Assembly: GCA_964035575.1 (NCBI GenBank)
Contig: OZ037835.1
Span: forward strand, 744,001-808,000
DNA: 64,000 nt
Direction of reading: 5' to 3'
Source of the DNA: Rhynchopus sp. YZ270_cl-10
Lineage: Eukaryota; Euglenozoa; Diplonemea; Diplonemida; Diplonemidae
Of the stretch, positions 41,235 through 51,114 are shown in pieces. The notes below the pieces were generated by a model that had not been told where the DNA came from, searched no databases, and saw nothing but the letters and a program-made list of their open reading frames with translations. The number at the start of each line of letters is the position of its first letter. The stretch's first letter is position 1. The position numbers were made by a program, and so were the translations under genes.

Positions 41235-42356
41235 TTAGCTCTTTGGTACCACTATACTACGGTCTTCTTTGCTCAGATTCAAGAAGACACGCGGCTTGTC
41301 TTGCTGGCAGTCTGTCAGCGTTTTGTGGCATCCTAAGTACGCCTCTGGCACGCCCCGCCAACGCGCGAGGTACACATGCTCTTCACAGAGCGGGGCACGT
41401 GTTGCCATACGTTGCGCACGTGGCCCGCAGAGCACATTACCAAGCACGTCTAGTTCAGCGTCACGCAGATAGGCAGTGTAGTGCAGCCCATCTGTGGTCA
41501 GATTTGGCGCACCACGGCTGATCATATGCGTTTCAACCGTTTGAGTTCCGGTGCAGGCACCTGCTAGTTGATTGGCTTCGCGATATGCCTGCACCTTGTC
41601 TGGGTGATTGCAGTAGAAGCAATATGTTTTCGGCCCAAGCTTGTAATCCCGCTTCTTACGTCCTTGCGGTCGGCAGCGTTCGCGGTGGATCCATGGGATG
41701 TTGAAGAGTAGGACCTCTGCGCCAGGCTTTGCGATGGCCCTGAGGTGTTCGATGTGTTCCTTCAGCTTCGCGTAGAAGATTTCGACGCCGCAGGACTGCA
41801 GGCCCATCTCCCAGGCCCCGTGGTTGATGAGAATCGTGTCCGCGTGGAGGAGTGCGTGCTGTGCATCGGTTGTGTTGAACATCGAGCGGGTCCGTTTCTC
41901 TTCTGGGTGTGTTGTCACCATTTGATGTAAAATGAAGCTGACGTTGCTACTCCCTGCATCCCAGACACGCGACATCAGCTCGTCTACATGCCCGGTAACA
42001 TAGTTCACCCTTTCAATGGGAATGCGTGGGAGGCCTAGCCGTACTGCAAGACTGTCCACCACACCCCCAAGCTGTGAGTCGCCAAACGCAGCTATGTTGC
42101 GCCCAGCGAGACACCGCCGCCACATCGCGTCTGAGTACTCCTGCAAAGGGCAGGTACCCCCTATCCAGCGTGCCCGGTCTGCACCGTGCTCCAGATGCCC
42201 ACCTTGCAACAGCTGTGCGGTGCTTCTACACCGGGCAGGGTCCAATGTCTCGTCGGGCCTTTCTATAGGGGTGCTCTGTGAAGGTCGTGTCGACCATGCG
42301 GCATATGAACACAACAACGTGCCCATGGCAACGAAGTGGCGTGCTCCGAGAACCAT
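41235..42356 (-). CDS. SGNH/GDSL esterase-like, type II membrane or secreted
   Basis: This 373-residue protein has a short hydrophobic N-terminal segment (FVAMGTLLCSYAAW), fitting a signal anchor of a Golgi or secretory protein. The SGNH blocks are visible: GDSQLGG near 92 (nucleophile Ser), NHGAWEM near 173 (Asn/Gly block) and TTDGLHYTA near 293 (catalytic Asp and His). The order and the DGLHY form match PC-esterase/TBL-CASD1-like enzymes that add or remove acyl groups on glycans (family knowledge). Cys-rich motifs (CYFCNHPD-like FYCNHPD) sit before the last block. A role in O-acylation of surface glycans is inference. The gene stands alone, with the 3' hairpin element behind it. Confidence 0.8.
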   Translation of the reverse strand: MVLGARHFVAMGTLLCSYAAWSTRPSQSTPIERPDETLDPARCRSTAQLLQGGHLEHGADRARWIGGTCPLQEYSDAMWRRCLAGRNIAAFGDSQLGGVVDSLAVRLGLPRIPIERVNYVTGHVDELMSRVWDAGSSNVSFILHQMVTTHPEEKRTRSMFNTTDAQHALLHADTILINHGAWEMGLQSCGVEIFYAKLKEHIEHLRAIAKPGAEVLLFNIPWIHRERCRPQGRKKRDYKLGPKTYCFYCNHPDKVQAYREANQLAGACTGTQTVETHMISRGAPNLTTDGLHYTAYLRDAELDVLGNVLCGPRAQRMATRAPLCEEHVYLARWRGVPEAYLGCHKTLTDCQQDKPRVFLNLSKEDRSIVVPKS

Positions 42357-42918
42357 TCAAGGAGTTTTTTGTGTAGGGGGAGGCAGGCCTGACAGTTATG
42401 GGTTTTCGGGAAATCGTGGGTTGAGGGTCGAATGTTGGGCCGTCTCCATGAGACAACGCAACAGGCTGTGAGAGCTTGTGAGAGGCCGATGAGAGTGAAA
42501 AAAATCTCTCCCCGTTCATTGATGGCCTAAATGGGGGATGGCATGAGAATAAGGTTTTGGGGGTGCGGGTCCGGGGGTGCGGGCTATTCTCGCGAAGGTG
42601 TGGGGGCGCGGATTCTGGAGGGGCGCAAGACACGTAAAAATGAAATACCCCCCCTTCTTTATTTATTCGTTGTTTGTTGTTTGTTGATCGCATCCATCCT
42701 TTTTTCAACCCCCAAAAGTTTTGATACCCCGAAAACCCGCGTCCTGAAGTACGGGGGAGAGGTGGAGCACAAAAGGGGGGAAGGGGAAACGGTAAGACTC
42801 ATGGCAACCGAAGAACGCGTCTTTCATTTCCAGACGTATTGCATACTCGTACAAAATAATAAAAACCCCTTTCATTTTTTGTTGAACAAGATAAAACAAA
42901 AAGCTCACGTTTCTTTTA

Positions 42919-43276
42919 AAGGGGGAGTGGACCTATTATTATAGCTGAATTTTGGCCGATTTTTAAAAATTTTTTTCTTATTTTTACTAAAAAAGTGCTA
43001 TTATTTAGGCACTATTTAGCCACTATTTAGGCACTATTTAGGTACTTTTCGTCCTTACCCAACCGCCCTTTACCCACAAAACACTGCAAAATCAAACCCA
43101 AAACAACAGCCAAAAACCCCAAAACCAATTTTCTAATGCTGCCGAGCCTGTTGTCGTGCTGTTGTGCGGATCACCTGCGCAGAGTGCAGCAAGTGCTGGA
43201 GGACGCGCGAGCAGGCACGTGTGAGTGGGATGATGTAGATGCCATAGTCGTAAATGTGGCTCCAAAAGAAAACCCC

Positions 43277-43307
<31 letters not shown>

Positions 43308-44004
43308 GTTAGTGGGTGAACAATCCAACCCTTAGACAATTCTGCTTGTCTAGGCTAGGAAGAGCCGACATACAAAGGTCAGTAACGTCTGTTCAGGATG
43401 GGCAGTGTGCACATCAAGAGAGAAGACCAGGTGCCATCAAAAGCACCCTCAACACCAGTTCCTTCTCCTGGTGATGCAGCTGCGCCATCTGCTGCGCCAC
43501 CTGATGCGACATCTGAGAGGAAGGTGTCACTGCTCCGCCCACCCCCCTCAAAACCTCCTGCAAAGCGGACACACAAGCTTGCCGACCGTGCCGTGTATTG
43601 CCTGCAAATCAGCAGGCCAACTGCAAACCACTGCACAAACGTGTCCGCTGAAAAAGTAGTAAACCTTCGTTACGGGACCCAGTGACAAGTGAAAGACAAG
43701 TGAAAAAGGTGTGACATGACAAGTGAATGACAAGTAAATCACTTGTCATGACAAGTAAGTAGTTCATGACAAGTGATTTACTTGCCACCACTTGCCACCT
43801 TTTTCACTTGTCTTTCACTTGTCACTGAGTCCCGTCGTGTACCCTGTGCCACCCTTCCCCTACACCCACCGTATTCCCCAGCCAATTTTTTTAAAAAAAT
43901 TTCTCCGAAAATCGAGATTTAAAAAGTTAAATTTAACCCCAAAAACGGTGGACCTATTATTATAGCATAATAGGTCCACCCTAATAATAGGTCCACTCCC
44001 CCTT
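42919..44004. mobile_element. Non-autonomous TIR element with TA target duplication
   Basis: The terminal inverted repeats are perfect for 23 bp and begin AAGGGGGAGTGGACCTATTA (42919-42941 and 43982-44004). They are flanked by TA on both sides at a site whose empty form is known from other BC copies. A TA duplication is typical of Tc1/mariner-type transposition (inference). The right end carries a nested inverted copy of GTGGACCTATTAT (about 43944-43978). There is no transposase; the only sizeable frame (43398-43685, 95 residues, Pro/Ser-rich) is not one I recognise. A foldback element at 43672-43835 lies inside. Confidence 0.8.
43672..43835. mobile_element. Foldback element built from ACAAGTGA words
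   Basis: Arms of 40 bp (43672-43711 and 43796-43835) are inverted copies with one mismatch and begin ACGGGACCCAGTGACAAGTG. The 84 bp between them contain further direct and inverted ACAAGTGA/TCACTTGT words. I see no target duplication, and the size is that of a foldback MITE. Confidence 0.7.
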
Positions 44005-44508
44005 TATCGAACAGATTTTATTCTCCGCCCCGTACCCAAAACGTAAACCCCACTTTGAATCAGAAAAAATATTTTCCTCTCCTTTTTTCTTCCACACGCG
44101 CTGGTTTTTGTATTTCGCTAATTTTTACACTTGGTCCTGAGTTTTTGTCCAAACTGGGTATTTTTTTAAATAAAGAACAACTATTCAAAACTGTAAAATT
44201 CTTGCTTTAATTGATTTTTCTGGTAAAACCTATCTACACACAAAAAAATTCGAGCAGATTCGTTGAGTGACTAAAACCCAATCGCCCATAGACAGAGAGA
44301 CCCAAAACGGTGGTTTTCCCTGTAAGTCCTTAAGGATTGCCTTTGCCATTTGCAAAAATATTATGACCGCAAAAATGGCAACATGTAATCTGTGGTGCTC
44401 AAAAGTGCAAAATTCTTGCTCCAATGGATTCTCCGGGTATATATTGTACCTGGAGAATATGCTCATATCACTCTTCAGACCATCTGGGGTACGGTCACAC
44501 ACAGGTAG

Positions 44509-44724
44509 CATACACAGTATACACAGTATACACAGTATACACAGTATACACAGTATACACAGTATACACAGTATACACAGTATACACAGTATACACAGTA
44601 TACACAGTATACACAGTATACACAGTATACACAGTATACACAGTATACACAGTATACACAGTATACACAGTATACACAGTATACACAGTATACACAGTAT
44701 ACACAGTATACACAGTATACACAG
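44509..44724 (+). repeat. (TATACACAG)24 array
   Basis: A 9-bp unit, about 24 near-perfect copies; the first unit reads CATACACAG. It lies 14 bp before the TACAG array and shares the ACAG word with it. Long frames through it (VYTVYT and similar) are artefacts of periodicity. Confidence 0.95.
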
Positions 44725-44738
44725 GGGATTGGGAGTCG

Positions 44739-45423
44739 TACAGTACAGTACAGTACAGTACAGTACAGTACAGTACAGTACAGTACAGTACAGTACAGTA
44801 CAGTACAGTACAGTACAGTACAGTACAGTACAGTACAGTACAGTACAGTACAGTACAGTACAGTACAGTACAGTACAGTACAGTACAGTACAGTACAGTA
44901 CAGTACAGTACAGTACAGTACAGTACAGTACAGTACAGTACAGTACAGTACAGTACAGTACAGTACAGTACAGTACAGTACAGTACAGTACAGTACAGTA
45001 CAGTACAGTACAGTACAGTACAGTACAGTACAGTACAGTACAGTACAGTACAGTACAGTACAGTACAGTACAGTACAGTACAGTACAGTACAGTACAGTA
45101 CAGTACAGTACAGTACAGTACAGTACAGTACAGTACAGTACAGTACAGTACAGTACAGTACAGTACAGTACAGTACAGTACAGTACAGTACAGTACAGTA
45201 CAGTACAGTACAGTACAGTACAGTACAGTACAGTACAGTACAGTACAGTACAGTACAGTACAGTACAGTACAGTACAGTACAGTACAGTACAGTACAGTA
45301 CAGTACAGTACAGTACAGTACAGTACAGTACAGTACAGTACAGTACAGTACAGTACAGTACAGTACAGTACAGTACAGTACAGTACAGTACAGTACAGTA
45401 CAGTACAGTACAGTACAGTACAG
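44739..45423 (+). repeat. (TACAG)137 array
   Basis: A 5-bp unit, about 137 copies over 685 bp with no interruption I can see. All six frames are open because 5 is not a multiple of 3 and no phase yields a stop. No coding meaning is implied. Confidence 0.95.
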
Positions 45424-45458
45424 TTTGTCTTGGACGACACAATCTACTGTAGAATAAT

Positions 45459-45518
45459 GACAAGACCCCTGTCAAATAACAAGGCCTAACGCCACTCATT
45501 ACATACAGGGGTCTTGTC
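45459..45518. repeat. Small foldback with GACAAGACCCCTGT arms
   Basis: GACAAGACCCCTGT (45459-45472) is inverted as ACAGGGGTCTTGTC (45505-45518). The sequence to 45575 continues with CTTGTCAT and GACTAGTCAT words, the same style as the foldbacks at 43672 and 53577. Confidence 0.65.
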
Positions 45519-46333
45519 GTTAGTTAGTCTTGTCATGTAACTGGTCATACACCTTGTCATATGACTAGTCATAGGTGGTAACTAGGACGTGGTGGTCCAT
45601 GGGCCATCGTGCACACTCACGGTTTTTTGCAATTAATTAAATCGCAATTAAAATGCGTGTATCAATTTATATATCACTTTGGCCATTTTCAGGGTTTGTG
45701 CGGAAAATATGGTCGGTACATGATTTCTGATTGTCAAAAATGCAAAATTCCTGCGGCAATGGCCTCACAGGACATTTCTATAACTTGGACAGGCGGTCAG
45801 ACTCCACTTTCGACCACCTAAAATTTGGTCATACACACATGTGAGACCCCAAAACCATGATTTTGGGACCAAAAAATAAGCGAGTAACGCATGTGGGTGG
45901 GCGGGAGGGTCTTTTGTTTCTAGCTACTTCAGGCTCGAGTCAAAACATCAACACAAAAAGTTAAAGATACACTGAACACACGTACTCAGACACGATTATA
46001 CAAACAATGTCGAGCAGCATCAGCTGCTTGACGAACAGGATTTAAACAAGGGACGGCGTGCACAAAAAATCAATGATTTCACTGATATCAAAAAAAAAAG
46101 TTAAAAATACACTCAGCCACACGCCCGATAAAAAAGAAGATACGCGTTTGTAAAATTGCAGTCTTTTTGGCTGATGGATCACTACTCGTTGTCACCGGTG
46201 TCTAAGCAGGACAGGAACATGGTGAACGCTGCGCACGATAAGTTGTTCACACGACTGACGCAGCGTCATATTTCTGTTACTTCCGTGGTCAGATGGCGTC
46301 TCAAACCCCACAAACTTGCTGCCATAGGGAGAC

Positions 46334-46528
46334 ACACGATTCTGACGGTGTACCCGAACGGTGCGTCGCAGAAGCCATACGAGTCTGTGTACTTCAGTAC
46401 AGGGGCGAGAAAGATACGCGGTGCCAAGAGCACATGTCCAAGTTTTGGGGGGGCGGAGCCTGTACTGAAGTACACAGACTCGTATGGCTTCTGCGACGCA
46501 CCGTTCGGGTACACCGTCAGAATCGTGT
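46334..46528. repeat. 70-bp perfect inverted repeat, 55-bp spacer
   Basis: Arms 46334-46403 and 46459-46528 are exact reverse complements, beginning ACACGATTCTGACGGTGTAC. The left arm is part of a plus-strand frame (46156-46572), so a piece of that frame has been duplicated in inverse orientation. It is followed by the G/C hairpin GGGGGGCGGAGCCCCCC (about 46540-46556). Perfect arms of this length form a cruciform or RNA hairpin and must be young or maintained. Confidence 0.9.
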
Positions 46529-46570
46529 CAAGGGGGGTCTGGGGGGCGGAGCCCCCCAGCGCTTTTTTTT

Positions 46571-47998
46571 AACTTAGCACTGCATGTGCTTAGAAAACCC
46601 GAATTTTTTACCCTTGAAAATTGCATTTGAGGAACTCACAACGCGTCAAAACGAAAAGGTCGTTTTTGGCACTTTTAAAACCGGGCTCCGCTGAGTTCAC
46701 CATATTTTTGCTCGATTTATTTAGTGGAGTAACTAATTAGTAATCGCATTCTCGGACAAAAACTCGGGACGAGGTGTTAGATAATTCCCCTGTATTTTAC
46801 TAAGGGAAAATCCCTAGTAAAATACAGGCAAAAATCCAGGTAAAAATCACTTTGTCTTGATTTTTAAGTAAAAATACAGGGTGCAACGAAACCAGAAAAA
46901 AACTTCACCATTGGACGTTTCTGGGTTCCGAGCTTCCAACACAAAATTTTTGTATTTTTTTTTCGCGATTTTTTTTAACTTAGCACTGCATGTGCTTAGA
47001 AAACCCGAATTTTTTACCCTTGAAAATTGCATTTGAGGAACTCACAACGCGTCAAAACGAAAAGGTCGTTTTTGGCACTTTTAAAACCGGGCTCCGCTGA
47101 GTTCACCATATTTTTGCTCGATTTATTTAGTGGAGTAACTAATTAGTAATCGCATTCTCGGACAAAAACTCGGGACGAGGTGTTAGATAATTCCCCTGTA
47201 TTTTACTAAGGGAAAATCCCTAGTAAAATACAGGCAAAAATCCAGGTAAAAATCACTTTGTCTTGATTTTTAAGTAAAAATACAGGGTGCAACGAAACCA
47301 GAAAAAAACTTCACCATTGGACGTTTCTGGGTTCCGAGCTTCCAACACAAAATTTTTGTATTTTTTTTTTCGCGATTTTTTTTAACTTAGCACTGCATGT
47401 GCTTAGAAAACCCGAATTTTTTACCCTTGAAAATTGCATTTGAGGAACTCACAACGCGTCAAAACGAAAAGGTCGTTTTTGGCACTTTTAAAACCGGGCT
47501 CCGCTGAGTTCACCATATTTTTGCTCGATTTATTTAGTGGAGTAACTAATTAGTAATCGCATTCTCGGACAAAAACTCGGGACGAGGTGTTAGATAATTC
47601 CCCTGTATTTTACTAAGGGAAAATCCCTAGTAAAATACAGGCAAAAATCCAGGTAAAAATCACTTTGTCTTGATTTTTAAGTAAAAATACAGGGTGCAAC
47701 GAAACCAGAAAAAAACTTCACCATTGGACGTTTCTGGGTTCCGAGCTTCCAACACAAAATTTTTGTATTTTTTTTTCGCGATTTTTTTTAACTTAGCACT
47801 GCATGTGCTTAGAAAACCCGAATTTTTTACCCTTGAAAATTGCATTTGAGGAACTCACAACGCGTCAAAACGAAAAGGTCGTTTTTGGCACTTTTAAAAC
47901 CGGGCTCCGCTGAGTTCACCATATTTTTGCTCGATTTATTTAGTGGAGTAACTAATTAGTAATCGCATTCTCGGACAAAAACTCGGGACGAGGTGTTA
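46571..47998 (+). repeat. Tandem satellite, 406-bp unit, about 3.5 copies
   Basis: Units start at AACTTAGCACTGCATGTGCT at 46571, 46977, 47384 and 47790 (spacings 406, 407, 406), and copies differ almost only in T-run length. The last copy stops after CGAGGTGTTA at the edge of a BC repeat. Each full unit contains a perfect inverted repeat, CCTGTATTTTACTA and TAGTAAAATACAGG, separated by a small GGGA/TCCC stem. The 61-residue frames that repeat in it are by-products. Confidence 0.95.
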
Positions 47999-47999
47999 T

Positions 48000-48240
48000 C
48001 AAAAAGCTTTCCCTGGTTTCGAGTGCGAAACGTTTCTCCCTGTATTGCACGGGAAACAATATGACAAACAGGTGCAGGGTGGTTCCGTGCTTATCATAGA
48101 ACCTGGCACCTTGTGTGTCTCCCAAAAACCAAAAAAGCGTTGTGTGTGTAGTTTTGAAGGAAGGAAAAATAAAATTAGTTGGTACGCTACCCACATCATA
48201 CGCGTTTTTTTTTCAAAAAACGCCCAGAGGATGTCAAAAA
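48000..48240 (-). repeat. Dispersed repeat BC, reversed copy
   Basis: Reverse of the 5' part of the repeat: AAGCTTTCCCTGGTTTCGAG, GTTTCTCCCTGTATTGCACG, then CTCCCAAAAACCAAAAAAGCG and GGTACGCTACCCACATCATA. Forward equivalents lie at 54680-54845 and 7540-7930. It abuts the truncated end of the satellite directly. Confidence 0.8.
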
Positions 48241-48685
48241 GGAAAAAACCCTTAACCTGAAGTACAGAAATGAGGCGAGTGCACAATAGAAAAGGAGGGG
48301 AATAAACAAAAAGTCTCATAGGATTTGTCCTAATAAAATGAAATAGCACGCAGCAAGAAGTTTAGATTCATGTACTTTCAGTTCACAGAACTAAAAGTAT
48401 TTGAGAGGGTCAACACAATGCACCCTTCCAAGAAGTGAAAAGTGCACAGAAGCGCGCAAGAAGTACGAATCACCCCCATCAATATCTTTTATTTTAGTAA
48501 ACACGTAGTATTTGACAAAATGCTCGAGACCCTCGTGAAAAGTCGCACATTCTGCGTATCCCCCTCCCCGCTTGTTTCCCCCCCTCTTCAATCAACTCAT
48601 CAATACATCCCCACCACCTTAAAACCCTGCTCCTGTTGTGACTCCAGCACCGAACCTAAACCTTGCCGTTGCCTCAGAGACACGT

Positions 48686-50008
48686 CTATCTGCCCTCAAC
48701 AGCGCTCAATGCTGCAAAGTCGTGTGTTTCTAAAGAAGTGCAACCTTCAAGAAATCTGCTGCCAGTTCGTGTCACACCACTCAGCCCTGCAATGTCCAAT
48801 GATGTTAACGCCGAGCAATTCTGTAAGAAGCGGTCCCCAAGGCTCGTGACGCTGCTCAATCCTGCAAAGTCGATAGAAGTTAACGCCTTGCAGTTTGCTA
48901 AGAACCCTGTCCCAAGGCTTGTGACTCTGCCTAATCCTGCAAAGTCGATGGAGACTAACACCTCGGAATCTGATAAGAAGTATTCCCCGAGGCTTGTGAC
49001 ACTGCTTAATCCTGTGAAGTCGATGGAGGTTAACGATTGGGAACGTGATAAGAAGCGGCCCCCAAGGCTTGCGACGCTGCTCAATCCTGCAAAGTCGATA
49101 TAAGTTAACGCCTTGCAGTTTGCTAAGAACCCTCTCCCAAGGCTCGTGACGCTGCTTAATCCCGCAAAGTCGATGGAGGTCAACACCTCGGAATGTGATA
49201 AGAAGAAGTCCCCAAGGCGTGTGACCTTGCTCAATCCTGCAAGGTCGATGGAGGTTAACGATTGGGAACGTGATAAGAAGCAGTCCCCAAGGCTTTTGAC
49301 ACTGCCCAATCCTGCAAAGTCGATGGAGGTTAACGACTGGGGACCTTCTAAGAAGCTGTTCCCAAGGGTTGTGACACTCCGCAGTCCCGCAAAGTCGATA
49401 GAAGTTAACGCCTTGCAGTTTGCTAAGAACCCTGTCCCAAGGCTTGTGACGCTGCTCAATCCTGCAAAGTTGAATGGCTCAAAAGAGTGTAATGACGTGC
49501 AGTTGTACAGGAAGTACTTGCCTATTGTCGTGACGTTGCACAACCCAGACAGGTTGATTGATTCCAGCGATGAGCACCCTTGTAAGAATTTATCTTCAAT
49601 TGTAGATATAGCCAACGGAGCACTCAGATCAAGGCTACGTAAATTAGTGCCTGCCAGGAACTTGCACGGAATCACAGTTACAAGTTCTGCCTGCAGAAAC
49701 AACTGCGCTACCTCGGGGTCTTGTACACGCGCAAGCCTCTCTGGTGTGAGGTCTGTCTCACCCAATGCATGAAGTGCTGCAATGGCTTTGTACGAATCTT
49801 TCTGCGTCAATACGACTGTGTCGCCAGCACTCAGCGCTGTAATGTTGATGTCCTCTCCTTCGTCATCCCTTCCCAAGCCCATGTGAAAGCTGTCTTCAGC
49901 AAACCCCGCTGTAGCTGCCACCTTCTGCCGCAGGTCCTTCGCTGTGTCATCCACACCCACATCGACGACGTACGTCTGTCCATCAAAGCCCTCGATGTTG
50001 ATATGCAT
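48686..50008 (-). CDS. Ubiquitin-like/leucine-rich-repeat protein 1
   Basis: This 440-residue protein has a beta-grasp, ubiquitin-like N-terminus (about 1-72: MHINIEGFDGQTYVVDVGVD ... LSAGDTVVLTQ), a short helical linker (ALHALGETDLTPERLARVQDPEVA), then about 12 leucine-rich repeats of 23-24 residues. The repeat form is SVTSLGxxFLxxCxxLTSIDFAGL, the irregular BspA-like (LRR_5) type. The repeats are so alike in DNA (about 72-bp period, GTCGATGGAGGTTAACG words) that recent amplification or conversion is likely. No signal peptide is seen, so it is probably cytosolic. A paralogue lies at 59509-60522 and a relic near 57480-57625. Its function is unknown. The layout could suit a ubiquitin-pathway adaptor or a recognition protein, which is speculation. 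Confidence 0.85.
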   Translation of the reverse strand: MHINIEGFDGQTYVVDVGVDDTAKDLRQKVAATAGFAEDSFHMGLGRDDEGEDINITALSAGDTVVLTQKDSYKAIAALHALGETDLTPERLARVQDPEVAQLFLQAELVTVIPCKFLAGTNLRSLDLSAPLAISTIEDKFLQGCSSLESINLSGLCNVTTIGKYFLYNCTSLHSFEPFNFAGLSSVTSLGTGFLANCKALTSIDFAGLRSVTTLGNSFLEGPQSLTSIDFAGLGSVKSLGDCFLSRSQSLTSIDLAGLSKVTRLGDFFLSHSEVLTSIDFAGLSSVTSLGRGFLANCKALTYIDFAGLSSVASLGGRFLSRSQSLTSIDFTGLSSVTSLGEYFLSDSEVLVSIDFAGLGRVTSLGTGFLANCKALTSIDFAGLSSVTSLGDRFLQNCSALTSLDIAGLSGVTRTGSRFLEGCTSLETHDFAALSAVEGR

Positions 50009-50420
50009 TGGTGGTTTGTGTGTTTTCTGTTGTGGGAGTGGAGTGGTGCAAGTAGAATCAGGCTGGACTATTTGGAGCAGAGAGTTAAAAAAATGAGAAC
50101 AGCAAAAAACGTTGTGTGAAAAAGCTTTTTTTTTCTGACAAGTGTTTTTGTGTTAGCGAAGAAGAAAACAGTTTCCGATAAAAGGCTCCTGTCCGTTTTC
50201 TCTTTCACATCGACAGAGGGTTCTGCCACACGCTTCTTCATCATGGTGTAACCCCGTTTCTACCCTTTGTTCTCCTGGAACATCGAAAGAACGTACCAGA
50301 GCACGAGGTAGTGTGACCGTAGCTTTCTTGCCACCACTGTTGTGTGCATGGGGTCATGGAAGGGTGGGCAGAACAGTCTCAGGAGTAGGTAGCAAAAGAC
50401 CAGACAAACGAAAGAAAAGT

Positions 50421-50460
50421 TTATAAGATGATCCTAAGCCTCTCGTGCTTAGTCACCTTA
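50421..50460 (-). promoter_or_regulatory. Conserved hairpin element, consensus form
   Basis: The plus strand reads TTATAAGATGATCCTAAGCC then TCTCGTGCTTAGTCACCTTA. The stem CTAAGC/GCTTAG is perfect, extended by TAAGATGA/TCACCTTA, with loop CTCTCGT. Preceded by AAAGAAAAGT as at 57980. It lies about 650 bp downstream of the HSP70 stop. Confidence 0.75.
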
Positions 50461-50805
50461 TCATATTCGTTATCGCACAGCATTCACAAATCAGCAGTCC
50501 CAGAGGAGCAGGTAGCAAGAGACCAGACAAATGAAATGAACCATTTGAAACACAACAGCCCTCTCGTGAACAGTCAGTGTAGCTTCGTAGATGACCGGGT
50601 GTACCGGGGGTGGACACCCAACCAGGCAGGCCTATAATCCATTTCTTGGTTTACCTAATAATTATGAAAAAGATGGGAGGGAGGGAGGGGTCGTGTTCTG
50701 TCTTTTTCATCCCAACGTAACAACACTACTGCACCGTGGCAGGTAGCCCTGCAAGCAGTAGTGTTGCAACCACAACAAAAGAAAAAGAACAAACAAAACA
50801 CAAAG

Positions 50806-50837
50806 AATGATGGCAAAGCCTCCCATGCTTTCAAACC
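50806..50837 (-). promoter_or_regulatory. Hairpin element variant with paired changes
   Basis: The plus strand reads AATGATGGCAAAGCCTCCCA then TGCTTTCAAACC. The stem AAAGC/GCTTT replaces TAAGC/GCTTA, so both arms changed and pairing is kept, and the loop is CTCCCAT. It lies about 280 bp behind HSP70. Confidence 0.5.
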
Positions 50838-51114
50838 AAAACTAAAAAAAAAATAGAAAATTTTTTAAAAAGGTAAAGGGCGCGTAAAACACAACACGCA
50901 CAGTACCCAACATGATAAAAAAAAAAAAGCTGATCACAGTGAATATCTTTCGTTTTTTTACGGTTTTTTTTCATTTTAATTTTTACTTTTGATATTTGTC
51001 TTTTGTAATTTTTCCATCGCTTTTTTTTTTTTGCATTAAAACCCCAAAAGAGTCACCGAACAACAAGAACGACAAGAACAACAAGGAGGGCGGGCACACG
51101 TCAGCTGTAGCCTT

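Larger units (their letters stand above)
42830..44135 (-). repeat. Dispersed repeat BC split by a TIR element
   Basis: The left part (about 42845-42918, ending GCTCACGTTTCTTTTA) and the right part (from 44005, TATCGAACAGATTTTATTC) join into the sequence seen uninterrupted, reversed, at 8340-8395 and 59260-59305. The 1086 bp between them are therefore an insertion into an older BC copy. Confidence 0.8.
42357..48685. other. Gene-poor repeat block of 6.3 kb
   Basis: No convincing gene. Contents in order: a repeat shared with 6640-6720 (42460-42530), a split BC repeat with a 1086-bp TIR element that itself contains a foldback element (42830-44135), a degenerate repeat with CAAAATTCTTGC words (44184, 44400 and, weaker, 45740), two simple-sequence arrays (44509-45423), a small foldback (45459-45518), a short tandem of AAAAGTTAAAGATACACT-like words (about 45955 and 46095), a 70-bp perfect palindrome (46334-46528), a 406-bp satellite (46571-47998), a reversed BC repeat (48000-48240), and an AT-rich 3' flank of the next gene. 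Confidence 0.7.
50009..51114. other. Spacer downstream of HSP70
   Basis: No gene. It holds a full hairpin element (50421-50460), a covarying variant (50806-50837), a weak partial copy (CCCTCTCGTG, about 50563-50573) and an 11-bp inverted repeat, AACACTACTGC/GCAGTAGTGTT (50722-50765). Bases 50860-51030 are extremely A/T-rich. Confidence 0.6.

Noticed and set aside
44267-45499. Several frames of 320-400 codons through the TACAG and TATACACAG arrays on both strands
   Set aside because: They are pure consequences of stop-free short repeats; the unique parts at either end are not protein-like.
46847-47845. Identical 61-codon minus-strand frames in successive satellite units
   Set aside because: They repeat with the 406-bp unit and have Lys/Phe-rich AT-driven composition; no sign of coding.
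48686-49500. Regular 72-bp repeats suggestive of a CRISPR-like or minisatellite array
   Set aside because: The period equals 24 codons and the repeats are the leucine-rich repeats of the minus-strand protein; there are no constant repeats with unique spacers.
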